DNA of 64,000 bases from Elymus sibiricus (taxonomy: Eukaryota > Streptophyta > Magnoliopsida > Poales > Poaceae): the NCBI GenBank assembly GCA_039707655.1, contig CM077666.1, positions 243,938,166 to 244,002,165 on the forward strand, written 5' to 3'. The position numbers were made by a program, and so were the translations under genes. How positions within the stretch are numbered: position 1 is the stretch's first letter; each line of letters starts with the position of its first letter. Positions 1 to 12,440 of this stretch are shown here, piece by piece. Under the pieces are notes generated by a model. It was not told the origin of the DNA. It was given only the letters and a program-made list of their open reading frames with translations, and made no database searches.

Positions 1-1078
1 AACTTGTAGCTCCTGAGCATCTTTATGAGAAATCACCGGCTAAGAACATTGAAGGAAAAGAATGAAGAGACTTCACATGAATAAATTGGATACTTGATTT
101 GAGATTTTGACTCTGTGAAGAAAAAGGGTGGGAGGGTGGGAAAAACAAAGACAACTTGGGACGGGCAAAACGAACACCGTTAAGAAGAACTAAAAATTGA
201 TCTTGCAAATGTTAAAGGAATCGGATTAACTTGAAGAGAAGCACGCTGGTTGCGAAAGAATTAACATGACAATCTCGATGATCCCACAGAAATATGAGAA
301 CACCGCTTTGGAAAGGTATGGATCCACACTTGACTTTGAAGCAACTCGAATACCACAACCAAAACAAAATAAAGGATTGGGCTTGCAGAATAAGCTGGAA
401 ACAAATACATAACCCCATATGTATTTGTTGGAAGATCAGCCTAGGTAACTACTTGAATTCCCACCTAAGAACTCCCGAAATTCTCGGTTATGCAATCCGG
501 TACAACAAGTATAAGGAGCAAAATATCATCACACAACTCCTAGCAGAATTCTACGCTCCAAATATACTTCCTCCATCAACACATAACCAAGAATGTCAGA
601 AACTCATGTACCTCAGACCTTCAAAAAACAATAGCTATGCTAGCCGTGGTAGTACTCCCGAACTCCCTCCCCAGTACTGGGTGGCGTCGAGGTTATCTCA
701 CCACTAACAGTACAGTAGCGTTTTCGATGTCCGCGTCCTCTGGTATTCAGGAACTGAAACAATAGCGAATGTGACAAGAAAACCTTGGAGCTCAACTCCC
801 CCGGACACCACCCATAGATAGGAGGCACCAAGACAGAATTCTGTCACACCGATATCGCAATGATTCCAAAAATACCTGCGTGATCCTAAAATTTTTTGAG
901 TGGGAAGAGTAGTAGAATCAAAACACCTATGTCACAATTCCTCACCGGAGTGATGAAGGGGATAAGGAGTAAAAAGAATTCCTACTCTCCGATATATAAC
1001 TAGACTCAAAATAGTTTTTTTTCTAGACTCAACAACGGCCAAGTTCGATCAATCAAGGGGGCTCCTATGGTTGGTAGA
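1..1078 (-). other. Non-coding leader of element B, between primer site and gag
   Basis: On the minus strand this follows the primer binding site. It is AT-rich, and I see no retroelement protein in any frame; the longest open frame (294-707 on the plus strand) matches nothing I recognise. The part nearest the primer site (about 970-1060) resembles the leader of the non-autonomous element at 43053-54836: both contain TTGAGTCTAGAAA followed by TAGTTATAT and a TTTTTACTCC segment. Confidence 0.55.
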
Positions 1079-1091
1079 GGCTCTGATACCA
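1079..1091 (-). other. tRNA-Met primer binding site of element B
   Basis: The complement reads TGGTATCAGAGCC, the standard plant tRNA-Met primer site. It lies three bases beyond the LTR end at 1095, which fixes the orientation of element B as minus. Confidence 0.85.
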
Positions 1092-1094
1092 ACT

Positions 1095-4000
1095 TGGCAT
1101 GCCCAATATTCGGTCCTATCCTCAAGGAACTCAGAAGTTCCACTAAGGATAGAAGCGCATATCGAACACGCTTCGCAAGGTGGATGTCATTACAACATAC
1201 CATGTACTAAATAGATGAGAATACCAGATAAAGGCTTACACTCACCACAAGCTACAACATGAATACATCAATACATCAATACATAGCAATCATCATACAG
1301 AGAGCAGGATCCGACTACGGATGAAATCAAACAAAAAAGAAGAACGACATCCACCCTGCTAATCCCAGGCTGCCAACCAGGAACCCATCCTATGATCGAC
1401 AAAGAAGAAGAAGCAGAAGAAGAACTCCAAATAGAACAAGCATGGCTCTCGCGTCGAATCATCGCTTTACCTATACCTGCAACTGTTGTTGTAGTAATCT
1501 GTGAGCCACGAGGACTCAGCAATCCCATTACCATGGGTATCAAGACTAGCAAAGCTTAATGGGTATGGAAGGGTAAGGTGGTGAGGTTACAGCAAGCACT
1601 AAGCATTGTATGTGGCTAACTTACGAGTACAAGATTAAGAAGAGTTAACTACGCAATATCGGGCGCAAACTAGTAATGATCAAGAAGTGATCCTGGACAC
1701 CTACTTACGAGTCAAACATAACCCCACCGTGTTCTCTTCCCGAAGTCCCTCGAAAAGAGAAAATCAAGGTTACGCACGCGGTTGGTGTATTTTAATTGGG
1801 TTTAGTATCAAGTTCTCTACAACCGGAGGTTATAAATTTCCAAGTCGCCACATAACCACGGGCATGACTTTCTGAAAGATTTAACCCTGCAGGGGTGTCC
1901 CAACTAGTCCATCACAAACTATCACAAGCCGCGGTGGAAAGACCTCAACCTCAAGATAGCCCGATCAACCTCGAGACAGCCGGAAGTATCCTCGGAATCC
2001 CGGTGCACAAGACATTTCGACAATGGTAAAACAAATCCAGCAAGACCTCCCGACGTGCCGACACCCCGACTGGAGCCGCGCATATCTCGAAATCAGGCCA
2101 CGATCGGATGAACACTTCGTACAACTAAAACTAGTCCTCGAGTTTCCCCGAGTGGTGCTGCAAGGGGCTCTAGTTTCGGACCAGCACCATCAGCATTGGC
2201 ACACATGTATTATGTTGAATTAAAAAGATCCCCAAGGGGGTAGCCTCTATGCGTTAATTGATTATTTTGTTCATGTTGGCAAATGTTAACACCAATGTTG
2301 GGCCTTACTGGAAGTGTTTTATTCAAAGCGAACTGTCAATGGGTCCCATAAACCCCGAACATGTTAGGAACTCTCATCAAGGAACATAACACCGGTATTA
2401 CGGAAACTAGGGCGGCATGATTGGAACAAAACACCAGGCAAAAGGCCGAGCCTTCCACACACAACCAAGTATATAGATGCATTAATTAAATAAGAGATAT
2501 TGTGATATCCCATGATATCCATGTCCCAACATGGAACAACCTGCAATTGCACCTGCAACTAGCAACGCTATAAGAGGGGCTGAGCAAAGCGGTAACATAG
2601 CCAATCAACGGTTTGCTGGGATGGTGGACGGTTAGAGGTTGTATCATGGCAATTTGGGAGGCTGGCAAACAAGTGGTAGGTAGCGAGACATAGCGATAGC
2701 ATCGAGACAACTAGCAAGCAAAGATAGTAGTGATATCCAAGGTAATGGTCATCTTGCCTGGAATCCCGCTAGGAAGAAGACCGAATCCATGAAGTGGTCG
2801 AACAAGCATAGTCGAACGTATCCTCACACTCCGAAACGTTATCGGGAACTATCGAGAAGAAGCACAACTGGAAAGAAGCAAACAACACGATAAACAAACA
2901 AGGCATGAACATGGCATGATGCACAACCAAGTATGATGCATGTCCAGTTTAATGAGTCATGGCTTGGCAATGTGCAACAACCGAATACTACACATTAAGT
3001 GAAGATCAATATGCAACGAGTTGCATATTGACAAAACTTCACAACAATTATTTAGTTTGCTCCCGTTCATGTACATGACAAGATTAAATGTTGTTAAACA
3101 TAGCAAGAGGTGAAGCATAAATAAACTACTTATCTAGGCAATTTAAATGAGGTCAGAAACAACAAATATCAATCTGGAAAAACCCCATATGTAAATTTCG
3201 AAATTGGTACTGTTCTACCCTAAACACAGTTTTAATGTTGTTAAACAGCAAAAGTAAGTGCACCATGTTAATCTACACATTTTTCTAGACCATTTACATA
3301 TATAATTTATTTAATTGAGAGCTACGGTTATTTAGTTATGAAATAAACCATTTTAACATGTCATTTAAGCAAAATAATGCAAACAACAATTCTAAACATT
3401 TTGAACATGGATGAAAGTTGCAAATTATGAATCTACATGAAATTCTAAGCATTTTACATATATGGCATGTTTTATTCCGATGCACGGCTATTTAATTATT
3501 AGCAATTTAAAACGATGGCATTTCTATAATTATGCAATGCACTAGAAAATAACTAAATCCACAGGCAGAAAATAAACATGCACGGGCCTGAAGCATCACA
3601 GTGCAGCGGCTCAGCAGAGGATTAGGCCCAAGTGGCTGTGTGCATGATTGGGAAAAGAAAGAAAAAAAATGCACAGGAACAAAAAGTATTGAGGCTCCCT
3701 GGGATTTGATCCCAAGACCTCTTGGGTGAAGGAGAGTGTGCTAGCCAATGCGCTGCTGCTGTGTTTGTGACGCAGAGAGCTCCAATGCTTATTTGACTTA
3801 TGAAAGAAAGGGTTGAGCTTTTGGAGCCATGGCTCACGGTGATGCTCACCGGCGACGAAAGCGAGCAAAGCAGCGGGGATTGAATCTACCGGACAGCAGC
3901 GGGCGTGCGGAAACCTGTGAAGGCAGCAGCTATTGGACGGACACGTGCTTAGGCTCGCTAGGTGGGGATGCGTGTGAGCTCGATGCTCTCATCCATGGCA

Positions 4001-4552
4001 ACCCCGGCTGGAATGGTGATGACGTGCGCGTGGATTCGTCCAGGTGCAGAGGGAGCGTGGAGGCTGTGTGTGCTGATGGGTGTGTGTGGATCATGGTAAA
4101 GACATGGCTCGGTGCTAAGTGAAGTAGAAGATCAGATGATCTAAACCGAAGCAAAAAAACATGGGCCGGCCTCCCAGGTCGAGGCGCTCGCTCACGGCGG
4201 GTGGGGTGTGCAGGCGTGCAGTGGGGCGTGCGTGTTGTGTGAGTGTGCAAGGGTGAAGTAGGGGTTCTCAGAGAGCCCAAGCACAAGCTTGGAGCTTGCT
4301 GCCATGGAAGCCATGGTGGCTAGAGCTTCTGCTTGCATCCATCGGCATCTAGAGGAAGCGCACAACAAGGAGAAGGGCATGAGGAGGAGCGGAGCATCAC
4401 CGTTGGTCTGTTGGTGACAACGGACTCGTCGGGGAAGTGGAGGAGACGGTGGAGGCACTGATTGTCAGAGACGGTTTGGCCCGAGGAAGAAGACGATGAA
4501 GAGGACGTCGTGGTAGGAGCTACGGGACCGTGGCATCGCGTGCGTCGTGGTA
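1095..4552 (-). repeat. Element B 5' LTR, primer-proximal part (left of the CACTA insertion)
   Basis: This is the downstream part of the LTR in element orientation. It ends next to the primer site with the LTR terminus CA (complement of TG at 1095-1096) and is broken at 4552 by the CACTA element, with the duplication GTA at 4550-4552. The segment 3830-4550 is GC-rich and yields several overlapping open frames with no recognisable domain; the rest is AT-rich. I find no gene here. Confidence 0.7.
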
Positions 4553-4573
4553 CAATACTAGGGAAAACCTTAT
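4553..4573 (+). repeat. Left terminal inverted repeat of the CACTA element
   Basis: Reads CAATACTAGGGAAAACCTTAT. It matches the complement of the right end at 18 of 21 positions; the third base is A instead of the canonical C of CACTA. Confidence 0.9.
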
Positions 4574-4579
4574 AGGTGG

Positions 4580-4930
4580 AGGCTTAACAGTAGCGAGGGT
4601 CAAAGAGACGCGCTACTGGTAATTAGCAGTAGCGCTGTCCACGGACAGGCGCTAATGGTATTAACTTAGCAGTAGCGCATGTGTACTTGACATCGCTGCT
4701 GCTAAGTGGGCCCCACCGTACCCACTAGGCAATGAATAGTAGCAGCGCGGGCTAAGTAACAAGCGCTACTGCTATTGCTATTAGCAGTAGCGTTGTCGCG
4801 TACCCCACGCTGTAACTACGGCTGCACTGACCCACGTGGTGGTCCCCACTTAACAGTAGCGCGGTGTGGAAACCGGCGCTACTGCTATTGCTCTTAGCAG
4901 TAGTGCCGGCGCCAACCCGCGCTACTGCTA
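4580..4930. repeat. Left subterminal repeat array of the CACTA element
   Basis: Many copies of a motif near AGCAGTAGCG and of its complement CGCTACTGCTA occur in both orientations, separated by unique spacers. In En/Spm elements such subterminal arrays are the binding sites of the TNPA-type protein; that role is inferred here. The right array (27422-27662) and a short internal array (9325-9530) carry the same motif. Confidence 0.85.
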
Positions 4931-5424
4931 AGCCGCAGCTGCCACCTTTCCAACCCCCTTTCCCCCCTCCCTCCTCCTCTCTCCTTCACTTCTTCTCCCT
5001 CACTTGCTTTCCCCATTAGCTAGCTTTCTTCTCTCTTCCTTCTCCTACCTCTCTTCTCTCTACTTTAATGCCCCCTCCACATCTCCATTAATGCACCCCT
5101 TTTCTCTCTTAGCTTCCTCACTTTTCTCTCCTCCCTCCACTCGTTAGAGCTAGCCATCTCCTTCCCCTACTAGCTAGATCTATCCATTTAGTAAGTGGAA
5201 CCTATCAACTCCCCAAATAGATCTATTCTTTAATGAAGTAAAGCCATCTAGTCACCGTGCTTCTCTCTCGAGATAGATAGGTGAGGAAAAAATTGTGCTT
5301 TGGAAGAATTAATGGAAAATATGTGTGCGATATGACCTAATCGGGCGATATGATGGAAATTGTGCGTGTGGCTTGAGTTGCCACCTATATGTTTATTTGC
5401 CGAATTGTGTGTGACATGAGACTT
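4931..5424 (+). promoter_or_regulatory. Pyrimidine-rich leader/promoter region of the CACTA transposase gene
   Basis: Starts with a strongly CT-rich stretch (about 4945-5160) on the coding strand, then becomes AT-rich. No coding match is visible. Its position between the subterminal array and the transposase frame suggests promoter and 5' untranslated region; no clear TATA box was identified. Confidence 0.4.
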
Positions 5425-5530
5425 GCTTATGTTTTGCCGAAATGTCGATTTATTTCTGTTTCGGTGAATTTCGGGCAAACTCTATATGTCCTTTTTTTTT
5501 AGGGAAGGTCATGCCGAATTTTTGTATGAC
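5425..5530 (+). repeat. Upstream module shared with the region before the second CACTA gene
   Basis: Contains TATGTTTTGCCGAAATGT followed by a TTTCGG...GGTCATGCCGAATTTT segment. The same series of blocks, diverged, appears at 10090-10190 just upstream of the second gene, where it forms one arm of a long hairpin. Here only one arm is evident. Confidence 0.6.
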
Positions 5531-5597
5531 TTTGATGCATGCATGCATGGATGTGTTTATAATCCTTTTGCTTATTAATTATACCGCACTGGCGATC

Positions 5598-8500
5598 ATG
5601 AAGGTCAGTGGAACGATGGTGGAAAGATGGTTGCGATCCGCAGTGCACGACATGTATGAAAATAACCGGAAGGAGATTTCATGTCCGTGTCGAAGATGCA
5701 AAGGAGGAGTCTTGCTCGACCCCTTTAAGGAAGGCCATTTGAAAGCGCACCTGCTCATGACTGGTTTCATGGATGGCTATACTTGGTGGATAAGTGAAGA
5801 TGATGACGTCGATGGGGCAGCCAATGACGACATTGGACCAGACGAAGAGATGACCGATAATGGTGGCGGAGAAGAGGCCGGACATGGCGGCATAGAAGAG
5901 GCCGGACATGGGGGCGGAGAAGAGGCCGGACATGATAGAGAAGACGCGGACATGCCGAAGCATTCGTCACTACTAAGTTCAGTCGTGCGGGACCCTCATG
6001 TTCGAGACCTGCTTTCCAAGAAGACGACTAACGACAGAGCTGCTTGTAGAGAGGAGGCAAAGCTGGAGCAACTGGAGGTAGACTCTCATACTCCATTGTA
6101 TGATGGTTGCGATCCCGAGGTGACCCGCTTGAGTTTCATGCTCGAAGTTCTAAAGACAAAGGCTAAAAACAAATGGACGGACAGAAGCCTCGATGAGCTT
6201 TTGAAGTACCTACAAAAAGTTCTTCCCGCGGGGAACCTGTGTCCTACTAGTGTCGATGAGGCCAAGAAGATCATGTGCCCTCTTGATCTGCCGCACATTA
6301 GATATCATGCATGCATCAACGATTGCATCATTTATCGGAATGAGCACGCGGAAAAAACCAGCTATCCGGTGTGCAATGCTTCTCGATACAAGAAGGCCGG
6401 AAAGAAATCTCCCCAGAAAGTTGTATGGTACTTACCGATCACTCCCCGTCTGCGGCGTTATTTCATAGATCCTAAGGAAGCAAAGCTCATGCGTTGGCAC
6501 GCGAAGAGGATGAAGCCCGACGATGGAGATGATCCGAAGCTAAGACACCTCGCGGACGCAAGCCAGTGGAGAGCGTTCAATGCCGAATATCGATTTTTCG
6601 CAGGTGATCCAAGGAACATCGTGCTTGGCGCGAATACCGATGGCATGAATCCATTTGGCAACCAGAACACCAACCATAGCACATGGCCCGTGTTTGTATG
6701 GATGTACAACCTTCCCCCCTGGAAGTGCATGAAGACAAAGTACATACACATGAGCATGCTAATTCAAGGGCCAAAACAACCGGGAAATAATATTAATCTA
6801 TATCTGGGGCTACTGAAAGAGGAGTTAGACACGTTATGGAAAACACCGGTCAAGACATGGGACGCCAGCAAAGGAGAGTATTTCTATATGAGAGCCGCTC
6901 TGATGACGACGGTGCACGACTATCTCGGTTACGGATATGTCACAGGACAGGTGTGCCACGGATATTGTGGATGCACCCAGTGCATGGATGATACAACGTC
7001 TTAGCAGCTAACGAAAGATGGCGGGTCTTGGAAAATCGTGTACATGGGGCATCAAAGATGGCTCGAGAAGGATGACCCATGGAGAAACCATGGAGATCTA
7101 TTCAATGGTGAGGCTGAGCATCGAGGACCTCCACGTAAGAGGAGCGGTGCCGAAATCTATGAGTTGTTGAAAAACTGGGAAGAGTGCCCCGTGCCGGGAA
7201 AGATGAAAAAAGCGCCGGAGCCGCTGCTGAAGGTATGGAAAACAAGGTCAATTTTCTGGGACTTGGAGTACTGGCCCATACTCGACACGCCTCATTGCCT
7301 TGATCAAATGCATATCACGAAGAATGTCCTTGAGAGTATGCTTGGGACACTGATGAACATGTCGGACAAGACCAAGGATGGGCCAAATGCAAGAAAAGAC
7401 TTGGAAGATTTGGAAATCAGGGCAGATCTCCACATGCCCCGTAAAAAGTCGTCGGAGGACACGGAGACGGGGTCGGAGGTGGGGGATAGGGGCAAAAAAG
7501 TCAACAAGAAGGAAGAGCAATATTGTCCCCCTTCTTTCTTCACCTTAAGTCCGAAGGAGATGGATCAATTCTTCAAGTTCCTTACTGGAATCAAAGTTAG
7601 TTCCGGTTACTGTGGGAAGATAAGCAGATTTCTAGACACGAAGAAGAAAAGGTTCAGCGGGATGAAGTCTCATGACTGTCACGTGATGATGACACAAATA
7701 CTCCCTATTGCCATTAGAGGGATAATGGACCAGCATGTCCGTGACACGCTTACTGGTCTCTGCAACTTTTTTGATGTTATCTCTCGAAAGTCGATCAGTG
7801 CGAAGCAACTCCGAAGGCTATAGGAAGAGATCGTTGTCATACTAAATGAGCTTGAGATGTACTTCCCGCCCATGTTCTTTGACGTCATGGTGCAGCTGTG
7901 TGTCCACATTGTGGACGACATCATCGACCTCGGGCCGACATTCCTACACAGCATGATGCCGTTCGAGAGGATGAATGGGGTCATCAAAGGATTCGTTCGT
8001 AACATGTCCCGTCTGGATGGAAGCATCGTCCAGGGCTTTCTGACCCAAGAGTGCATCTCCTTCTGCGAGAATTATCTAGGCGTCGGAGACCCTATTGTTG
8101 GTTTGCCCGTTAACAAGCACCTTGGGAGGCTTGGAGGTGAAGGTCATACCAACGGCCGGAGGGAACTGCATGTGGACCACTCGGGTAGACACAACGACTT
8201 TGACATAGCAAACTTAGTAGTGCTACAACACCTAGACGTGGTAGATCCTTTCGTGACACTACACAAAGAAACCATCGCAAAGAAATACCGTGACCGGGGG
8301 CTGCGCAAGATGGACGCCGAAGTTATTAGAGAGCTCAACCTCACTTTCTTGACTTGGTTCAAACAACATGTTCTTGCTAATCCCCCGGAAGAGGGCTCTA
8401 CTGATGGATTGCTCATATACGCCTTAGCACATGGCCCCGTGCCCAACCTCGTGACCTATCAGGCATACGATATCAACGGATACACGTTCGGCACGGAGGC

Positions 8501-9071
8501 CAAAGATATAACCAGTGATTACCAGAACTCAGGGATGACAATGGAATGGATGACCGGCAACAACGGCGCAACTGAAAGATTCTATGGAAGGGTCAAAGAG
8601 ATCTGGGAGCTTGACTACTCTGGACTGCACAGTGCGACGATGTTCCGTGTCAGATGGGCTAAGTCCGTCCATAGAGAAAACTGGTTTTTCACAACCATGT
8701 CCATACCCAACGCCAAGAGCGCTACCGTGAATATCATCGCCAAAAATGAGCCATGGGTACATGCTAAGCACGTGACACAATGCTTTTTCCTAACCGACCC
8801 GAGCAATCCGAGCCGTGTTGTCGTGAGGAGAGGCAAAAGGAGTATCATCGGAATGGATGGAGTCACCAACGTGGAAGACTACGACCAGTACGGTGACCCG
8901 ATGAGGGAAGATGACGATCACGATGAAGCATACGTCAAAAGAAGAAGCAAGACTACATTACCTAAGAAAGATCGTACTCCATGGAAAAGGAAAAGTCACA
9001 ACGAGGTACTCAATTATTCGACAGCGAACAAGAAAGGAAAGAAGATCACTCTTAAACGTCGTCGACGCTGA
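5598..9071 (+). pseudogene. TNP2-like CACTA transposase, one frame with two internal stops
   Basis: A transposase of the En/Spm class, which would cut the CACTA ends in the nucleus. The frame is continuous for about 1,157 codons and broken only by TAG at 7002-7004 and TAG at 7821-7823. Visible in order: an N-terminal transposase-associated domain with a Cys cluster (C29-P-C31-R-R-C34); an acidic repeat with EEAGHGG units; the TNP2 core (about residues 160-600); a DUF4218-type region containing SHDCHVMMTQ and PPMFFDVMVQ (about 690-820); a DUF4216-type region (about 990-1080); and a very basic tail ending KRRRR. The start is the first Met that leaves the N-terminal domain intact; an in-frame upstream extension to 5442 has no family resemblance. 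Both stops fit CAG to TAG changes. Domain names are from recognition, not from a search. Confidence 0.9.
5866..5937 (+). repeat. Three 24-bp tandem repeats inside the transposase gene
   Basis: Three near-identical units of GAAGAGGCCGGACATGG plus a short variable end encode EEAGHGG-type octapeptides. They lie in the acidic linker between the N-terminal domain and the TNP2 core and keep the frame, so they are length-tolerant linker sequence. Confidence 0.75.
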
Positions 9072-9330
9072 GAAACTATCATTTATGTATGTATCTATTT
9101 TGTATATGCACTTAACCGCGTTATCATGCATCAATCTGTGTTATATACATTATTATCCCCTGCCGGCTCAATCATTCGGAGGTGAAAAAGAAAAGAAAGA
9201 GAGAAAGAAAAGAAAAACAAAAAGAAAAAGAATAGAAAAGAAAAAGCAATGGAAAATTAAAAATAATATAAAATAGAAAACAAAAAGAAAAAGGAAAAGA
9301 ATAAGAATAAATAATAAAAAACTTTAGTAG
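9072..9330 (+). other. 3' flank of the transposase gene with a long purine tract
   Basis: After the stop codon comes an AT-rich stretch and then about 130 bases (9180-9310) composed almost only of A and G on the plus strand, largely AAAAAGAAAAG-type repeats. Open frames across it are low-complexity Lys/Arg and are not taken as coding. Confidence 0.6.
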
Positions 9331-9530
9331 TAGCGAGGGTTGGTGACCCACGCTACAACTAACTTAGCAATAGTGCAGGTTACACTGTCCCGCGCTATTG
9401 CTACCTTTAGTAAATAAAAAAAAATTGAAATAGCAAACTTTAGTAGTAGCGAGGGTTTGTCACCCGCGCTACAACTAACTTAGCTATAGCGCGGGTTACA
9501 CAGTCCCTCGCTACTGCTAAGTTTGACTTA
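9325..9530. repeat. Internal copy of CACTA subterminal-type repeats (two direct units)
   Basis: Two direct units of about 85-90 bp (about 9325-9407 and 9439-9528) each begin TTTAGTAGTAGCGAGGGTT and contain further GCGCTA and TAGCGCGGGTT motifs in both orientations. The motif is that of the two terminal arrays, but this copy lies between the first and second genes. Confidence 0.75.
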
Positions 9531-10086
9531 CTACCGCGCGTCCCTCCCTCCCTCTCCCCCATTCTAGTTGCAAGTGTCAAGAATGTAGTTTTTAGTATTT
9601 TAGTTAATTCATTAATCAAAAACATTATCCAAATTTGATCAAATCAACATATTTTAACATGTTTGATTTTTGTGACATTTTATTAAAAAAAATCTAATAA
9701 AATTTTGTGGCATTTAATAAAAATACTAGTAAAATTTATTTGAAATAGTTTCAAGTCAACATTTTGCTACTAAATACTACTAAATAAGTTTCATTTGAAA
9801 GTGAGTCAGAGTGTGTGCTTACTTAGAGCAGCAGCAGCAAAGTGAGTGCTGAGTGTGTGCTTGCTTGATACTTATGTGAGTATTTTTAGTGTAATATCAG
9901 TACTTTTTTTACTTGAATTTTCCTCTCTTGTATATGATATATATGTAAATTGATATCTTGCATTTAGTGTACTACAAGATGATCTGCTTTGAGTGTACTA
10001 CAAGATGATCTGCTTTGAGTACTAGCTATCTTGCATTTTGTATTTGCAAGCAGAAGCATTTTCTTATTTGCAGGGAATGATTCCAA
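9531..10086. other. AT-rich spacer between CACTA genes
   Basis: No coding similarity seen. It contains a short direct duplication near 9966-10018 (AGTGTACTACAAGATGATCTGC repeated once) and a GAGCAGCAGCAGCAAAGTGAG stretch. Probably the promoter region of the second gene. Confidence 0.4.
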
Positions 10087-10290
10087 GTGGCCTATGTTTT
10101 GCCGGAATGTTGATTCATTTCCATTCCGGCAAATTTCAGGCACTCGATTTGTCCACTTTTTAGCAAAGGTCATGCCAAAATTTTCCGTGAATTTCGGCAT
10201 GACTTGTGCTAGAAACTAGGACATATCGAGTGCCCGGGATTTGCCGGAACGGGAATGAATCAACATTCCGGCAAAACATAGGCCCTTTTT
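10087..10290. repeat. Long inverted repeat (hairpin-forming) upstream of the second CACTA gene
   Basis: The arm at about 10090-10155 starts GGCCTATGTTTTGCCGGAAT, and its complement is at about 10219-10284, with few mismatches over roughly 66 bases. The loop holds a smaller inverted repeat built on GTCATGCC/GGCATGAC. One arm resembles 5425-5530 upstream of the transposase gene. It ends about 70 bases before the start codon at 10359. RNA from it would fold into a strong stem-loop. Confidence 0.85.
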
Positions 10291-12440
10291 TTAATGTCAT
10301 TATTCATTTTATTATAGTTTGAGAATTAAACGAGCAAACTTAACCATACGTAGGGAACATGTCGAAAAACGACGAAGCCGGGGCTTCTGATCATCATGAG
10401 GTCGACGATCCCTTACAGCATGAACACGATTACCTCGACTTTTTGTGTAGTCAGGCAGACGAAGGTTTGGAGGGCCCCCTTGTCATAGCAGACGGTGGCA
10501 CTGCCGCCGACCCCGACACCGACACCACCACCGACACCGATGGCACCGACACCGGCGCCGAGACCGGGACCGAAGCACTGGGGCCGAAGCAGAAGAGTAC
10601 GAGGTCACGACGTCCTAACAAGCTCGACACTGGCAGACTGGTGGTCACAAAGGTGCACCCCAGCAAATTTGAGCCAATAGCGCCCGTGAAAGCTCGCAAG
10701 AACTATGGCAACCAACTCGGATGCATCCTATGGGACATCGCGAGCATCAACGCCACGGACTTAAGGAGTAAACCAAAAAATATGGAGGACCTCCTCCTAC
10801 CGAAGTTGCACCAGAGATACCATTTCCCCGGCCGGGATGACACCAAACTTCCGTGGGAAGATCATGCCATGAAGAACATAAACAACGCCGCCATGGGGAA
10901 GTTCAGCGGCGCATTGTCCGCCTGGAAAGTCAGGGTGAAACGATCGATTGCAAGAAAGAATCCTACTCAAAGATTTTTGCGGAAAATCCCACACTTTCGG
11001 AAGAGGACTATGAAAAATTCAAGGAAACTTGCACTACCGAAGATGCCAAGCGTAAGTTCAAGAAATTCAAGGGGCTTCAGCAAAGGAACACTGGGAACCA
11101 CCACCTCTGAAGCCGAGGTTACATTGGCAAGAAACCCATATGGGATAAGGAGGACGCGGAACGTGAAGCCACGGGGATCCCAGACCCCTTGGCGGAGTTC
11201 ACCGACCCGCTGGAGCATGACTTCATCAGGGCTCGATACAAGTGGGACAAAGAAAAAAATGTTTTCTACATGGACGAGCCCACGAGGAAGTTGATGAGAA
11301 TACTGGTAATTACCACCTTATATTAGCTTCTGATCAATTCGACTACACATTGTAGTAACATTTGTAAACGGTCAACATTCCTTTTGCAGAAAGATCAACA
11401 CAAGCTTGCGGCCGAAAGTGACTCGTCGTCTCAGTCGTCGGCGAGGCCCATGTGGGACACCCCTCTCAACTGGTCCTTGAACATACTGAAGGGACTCCAT
11501 CCGGGCAAGCGTCCGCAGTATGGACGTGTGCACGGAGTCGGAGATGGCGCCACATGGAAGTACTACTACCACGAGGACCTGAAGGCCAAAAGGCAAAGAA
11601 GGAAGTTCAGTCAGGTGAACATCGATGAGAAGGTGGCGCTTGCGGTCGACAAAAAATCAGCTGAGACCCAAGAAGTCCTGAAATTTGAGGTCATCAAAGC
11701 AGCAATCGAGGTAGCAGTAGTTGCCTGAAGAGTGGACATGGTATCTTCGGTTAATGCCTTGGTTCTGGCTGTTGTCGACTGGACGAAGAAAAACCCAAAC
11801 AAAGGGCCAGCAAACTTTCCCATGGCCAGCACCATCGGGAGCAACTTGGTGACCATCGCACCACCAACACCTGCTGCCGCTACCGCACAAGGTCCCGCAC
11901 CGACTCATAGCAGCCCGTCCTCCGTCTCTGGCGTGCAAGGCGGGGCTTTGACTTTGGCTGAGCTCGACGCCCTCATGGTAATTACGCGTCGCACCAACAT
12001 ATCTATAATCTTCTGCTTCCGTTACCTTTCAGATGTCTGACGCCACAGACATGTCTTTGCAGGCCGACGAAACCCCATGCACCGTACTGTACATGATCAA
12101 TGGCCAGAAGGTGGACGTGGGAACGCGAAGATAGAGAAGCCCAAGGAACGCTTGTTCCACGGCCAGCCGATCCCCGTTGGCACCTTAAGGGTTTCCTTGG
12201 GGAGTGTCAAAGCAGGCCACGAGGATTTGGCTCCTCCAGTGCGGCTCGAGGGAGAGGAGAATGAAACCTCGATGCGGCTTGGATAATGCAAGGGTTGGAT
12301 GCTGCTGTGGCCGAAGAATCTTCTTCGTGTGGAGGCGGCCAAGAGCACACCAACGACAACATCACATCAGCAAGGTATGAAACACCACCCCGCCTACGCA
12401 ATTACCAGTGCCTGATCTCGTGCCAGGTGAGAGCGGCAGA

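Noticed and set aside
294..707. 137-codon plus-strand frame in the leader of element B
   Set aside because: No recognisable domain; it lies antisense in the untranslated leader of a retroelement.
3829..4458. Open frames on both strands near the CACTA insertion
   Set aside because: They belong to the GC-rich part of the element B LTR and overlap in several frames without similarity to known proteins.
10359..12300. Several separate small genes in the 10.3-12.3 kb interval
   Set aside because: GT-AG introns and frame continuity across TGA codons show that they are exons of one broken CACTA gene.
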